Below are positions 5,585-6,312 of a stretch of 6,312 nucleotides of DNA, piece after piece. The translations under genes and the position numbers were made by a program. Numbering within the stretch: the stretch's first letter is position 1; every line of letters begins with the position of its first letter. The DNA comes from Clostridia bacterium. Lineage in GTDB: Bacteria > Bacillota > Clostridia > Christensenellales > CAG-1252. The stretch covers positions 1 through 6,312 of the forward strand of contig SACC01000082.1 in assembly GCA_009928745.1 (NCBI GenBank), in the 5' to 3' direction. The notes beneath the pieces were generated by a model, which saw nothing but the letters and a program-made list of their open reading frames with translations, was not told where the DNA came from and did no database searches.

Positions 5585-5962
5585 TTATTCTTTATCGCAA
5601 TTACAACCGCATTCTCCGCCCTCGCGGCAACCGCATTCGCAATCATCGTCACAACATTCTTCTCCGTCCTCTTCGCAATCGCAATCGCTCTCACAAAGCT
5701 GAACATACTGCTCATAAACCGCGTTAAGCTCTGCTTCGTCCTCAATCGGATTGAGCAAAACGCTGTCGTCGTCCTGAACATCCATATTGAATATAACACA
5801 AGTGTCATCCTCAATACCGTCCAGTTCGTCGAGCGGATGCAATATAGCATACATCTTATCATCGCGTTCTATTACGTCCACAAATTCAAAACGCACTTCC
5901 TTTCCGTTCGGGTCAACCAGCACTATAACGTCATCCTGCTCGTTAATAATCTTATCTGACAT
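5585..5962 (-). CDS. DUF1292 (YrzB-type) protein with a cysteine-rich acidic tail
   Basis: The 125-residue product begins with a domain of about 88 residues of the DUF1292/YrzB type: VIVLVDPNGKEVRFEFVDVI (12-31), then MYAILHPLDE (37-46), then a strand around CVIFNM (55-60) and LLNPIEDEAELNAVY (69-83). The function of this family is not known; it is small, acidic and usually next to ruvX in Firmicutes, as here (22-base gap). Family members are generally about 85-100 residues. The extra C-terminal 36 residues hold eleven cysteines (90, 94, 96, 103, 104, 108, 110, 112, 118, 120, 122), mostly spaced C-x-C, with many Asp and Glu. This suggests metal binding but proves nothing. The start at 5962 (MSDK) is preferred over ATG 5971, because GGAGG touches the latter directly. 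The opposite strand shows a long hydrophobic shadow frame caused by this acidic tail. Confidence 0.85.
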   Translation of the reverse strand: MSDKIINEQDDVIVLVDPNGKEVRFEFVDVIERDDKMYAILHPLDELDGIEDDTCVIFNMDVQDDDSVLLNPIEDEAELNAVYEQYVQLCESDCDCEEDGEECCDDDCECGCREGGECGCNCDKE

Positions 5963-5971
5963 ACTCCACAT

Positions 5972-5976
5972 CCTCC
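5972..5976 (-). promoter_or_regulatory. Ribosome binding site that decides the DUF1292 start
   Basis: GGAGG lies directly against ATG 5971, too close for initiation, and 9 bases before ATG 5962. This favours the shorter protein starting MSDK. Confidence 0.7.
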
Positions 5977-5984
5977 AATCTTTA

Positions 5985-6312
5985 CTATTTACCGCATACG
6001 CGATCTAGGTAACACCTTAGTATTATTGCCGCGGCTACTTTATCAATAACCTTTTTGCGCTCTTCCCAGCGCATTCCCTGTTCTATAAGCACTTCCTCCG
6101 CCGCTACCGTAGTCAGGCTCTCGTCCTCGTAATCTATCTCAATATCGGTAACCGCCTTGAGTTTGTCAGCGAAATCACGCGATTTTTGAACTCTTATACC
6201 CTCGGTGCCGTCCATATTGATCGGTAAGCCGATAACAATACGCGACGCGCCCTTAGCCTTTGCAAGCTCGGCAATATAGTTTACATCTTTATCAATTCCC
6301 TTACATTTGTAC
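5985..6312 (-). CDS. ruvX: Putative pre-16S rRNA nuclease / Holliday junction resolvase, YqgF-RuvX family, C-terminal 108 residues (partial, cut by right edge)
   Basis: YqgF/RuvX proteins have an RNase H-like fold; members are described as Holliday junction resolvases or as nucleases that trim the 5' end of 16S rRNA. The visible part starts at Tyr (codon 6311-6309) and contains RIVIGLPINMDGTEG (24-38 of the fragment), QKSRDFADKL, then DYEDESLTTVAAEEVL and RKKVIDKVAAAIILRCYLD near the end. These match the second and third conserved blocks, including the catalytic Glu of the D-E-R-L-T-T motif and the late Asp of the VIDK block. The usual Arg of D-E-R is Ser here. The N-terminal block with the first catalytic Asp lies beyond the window. 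The stop is TAG. The neighbour downstream is a DUF1292 gene, the standard pairing in Firmicutes (alaS-yrzL-yrrK-yrzB in Bacillus), so alaS may lie beyond the right edge. Confidence 0.93.
   Translation of the reverse strand, partial: YKCKGIDKDVNYIAELAKAKGASRIVIGLPINMDGTEGIRVQKSRDFADKLKAVTDIEIDYEDESLTTVAAEEVLIEQGMRWEERKKVIDKVAAAIILRCYLDRVCGK

Noticed and set aside
5546..5959. Long plus-strand frame of 137 codons with hydrophobic, membrane-like stretches
   Set aside because: It is the exact antisense of the DUF1292 gene; the Asp, Glu and Cys codons of the tail read as Ile, Val, Phe and Ala on the other strand. No suitable ribosome binding site or family match.

Overview
The window is a housekeeping stretch of a bacterial chromosome. 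Every gene I can support reads on the minus strand, so the biology runs from the right edge to the left edge. The order rpsB-tsf-pyrH-frr-uppS-cdsA-dxr, preceded by a ruvX plus DUF1292 (YrzB-type) pair, strong GGAGG-type ribosome binding sites and a short 217-residue EF-Ts point to a Firmicutes lineage, most likely a Clostridia-type organism. Genus or species cannot be read from the sequence.

Layout in the direction of transcription. (1) 6312-5985: 3' part of ruvX, cut by the right edge. (2) 5962-5585: a DUF1292 protein with an unusual cysteine-rich acidic tail. (3) 5584-5398: a 187-base gap with a long A/T-rich inverted repeat built from TTTGCAAA boxes, a probable promoter and a leader of roughly 95 bases. 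(4) rpsB (5397-4630) and tsf (4618-3965), 11 bases apart, closed by a clear intrinsic terminator at 3930-3959. (5) An A/T-rich gap with a probable extended -10 promoter, then pyrH (3787-3086) and frr (3034-2459), with another possible promoter between them. (6) A 192-base stretch after frr that stays open in phase with both frr and uppS but has no normal start codon or stop codon of its own. (7) uppS (2266-1580), cdsA (1573-710) and the first 237 codons of dxr (713-1), very tightly packed; cdsA and dxr overlap by four bases (ATGA).

The genes fall into two jobs. rpsB, tsf and frr supply the ribosome (S2), elongation (EF-Ts) and ribosome recycling; pyrH feeds UTP/CTP synthesis. uppS, cdsA and dxr serve the envelope: dxr starts the MEP isoprenoid pathway, uppS makes the C55 lipid carrier from those isoprenoids, and cdsA makes CDP-diacylglycerol for phospholipids using CTP that descends from the PyrH reaction. 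ruvX acts in DNA recombination or RNA processing.

I see no phage, insertion sequence, CRISPR array, tRNA or rRNA, and no obviously new multi-gene system. The items most worth a second look are the orphan open frame between frr and uppS, the triple-box palindrome at the rpsB promoter, the cysteine-rich tail on the DUF1292 protein, and a serine-to-cysteine change at a substrate-binding position of DXR.
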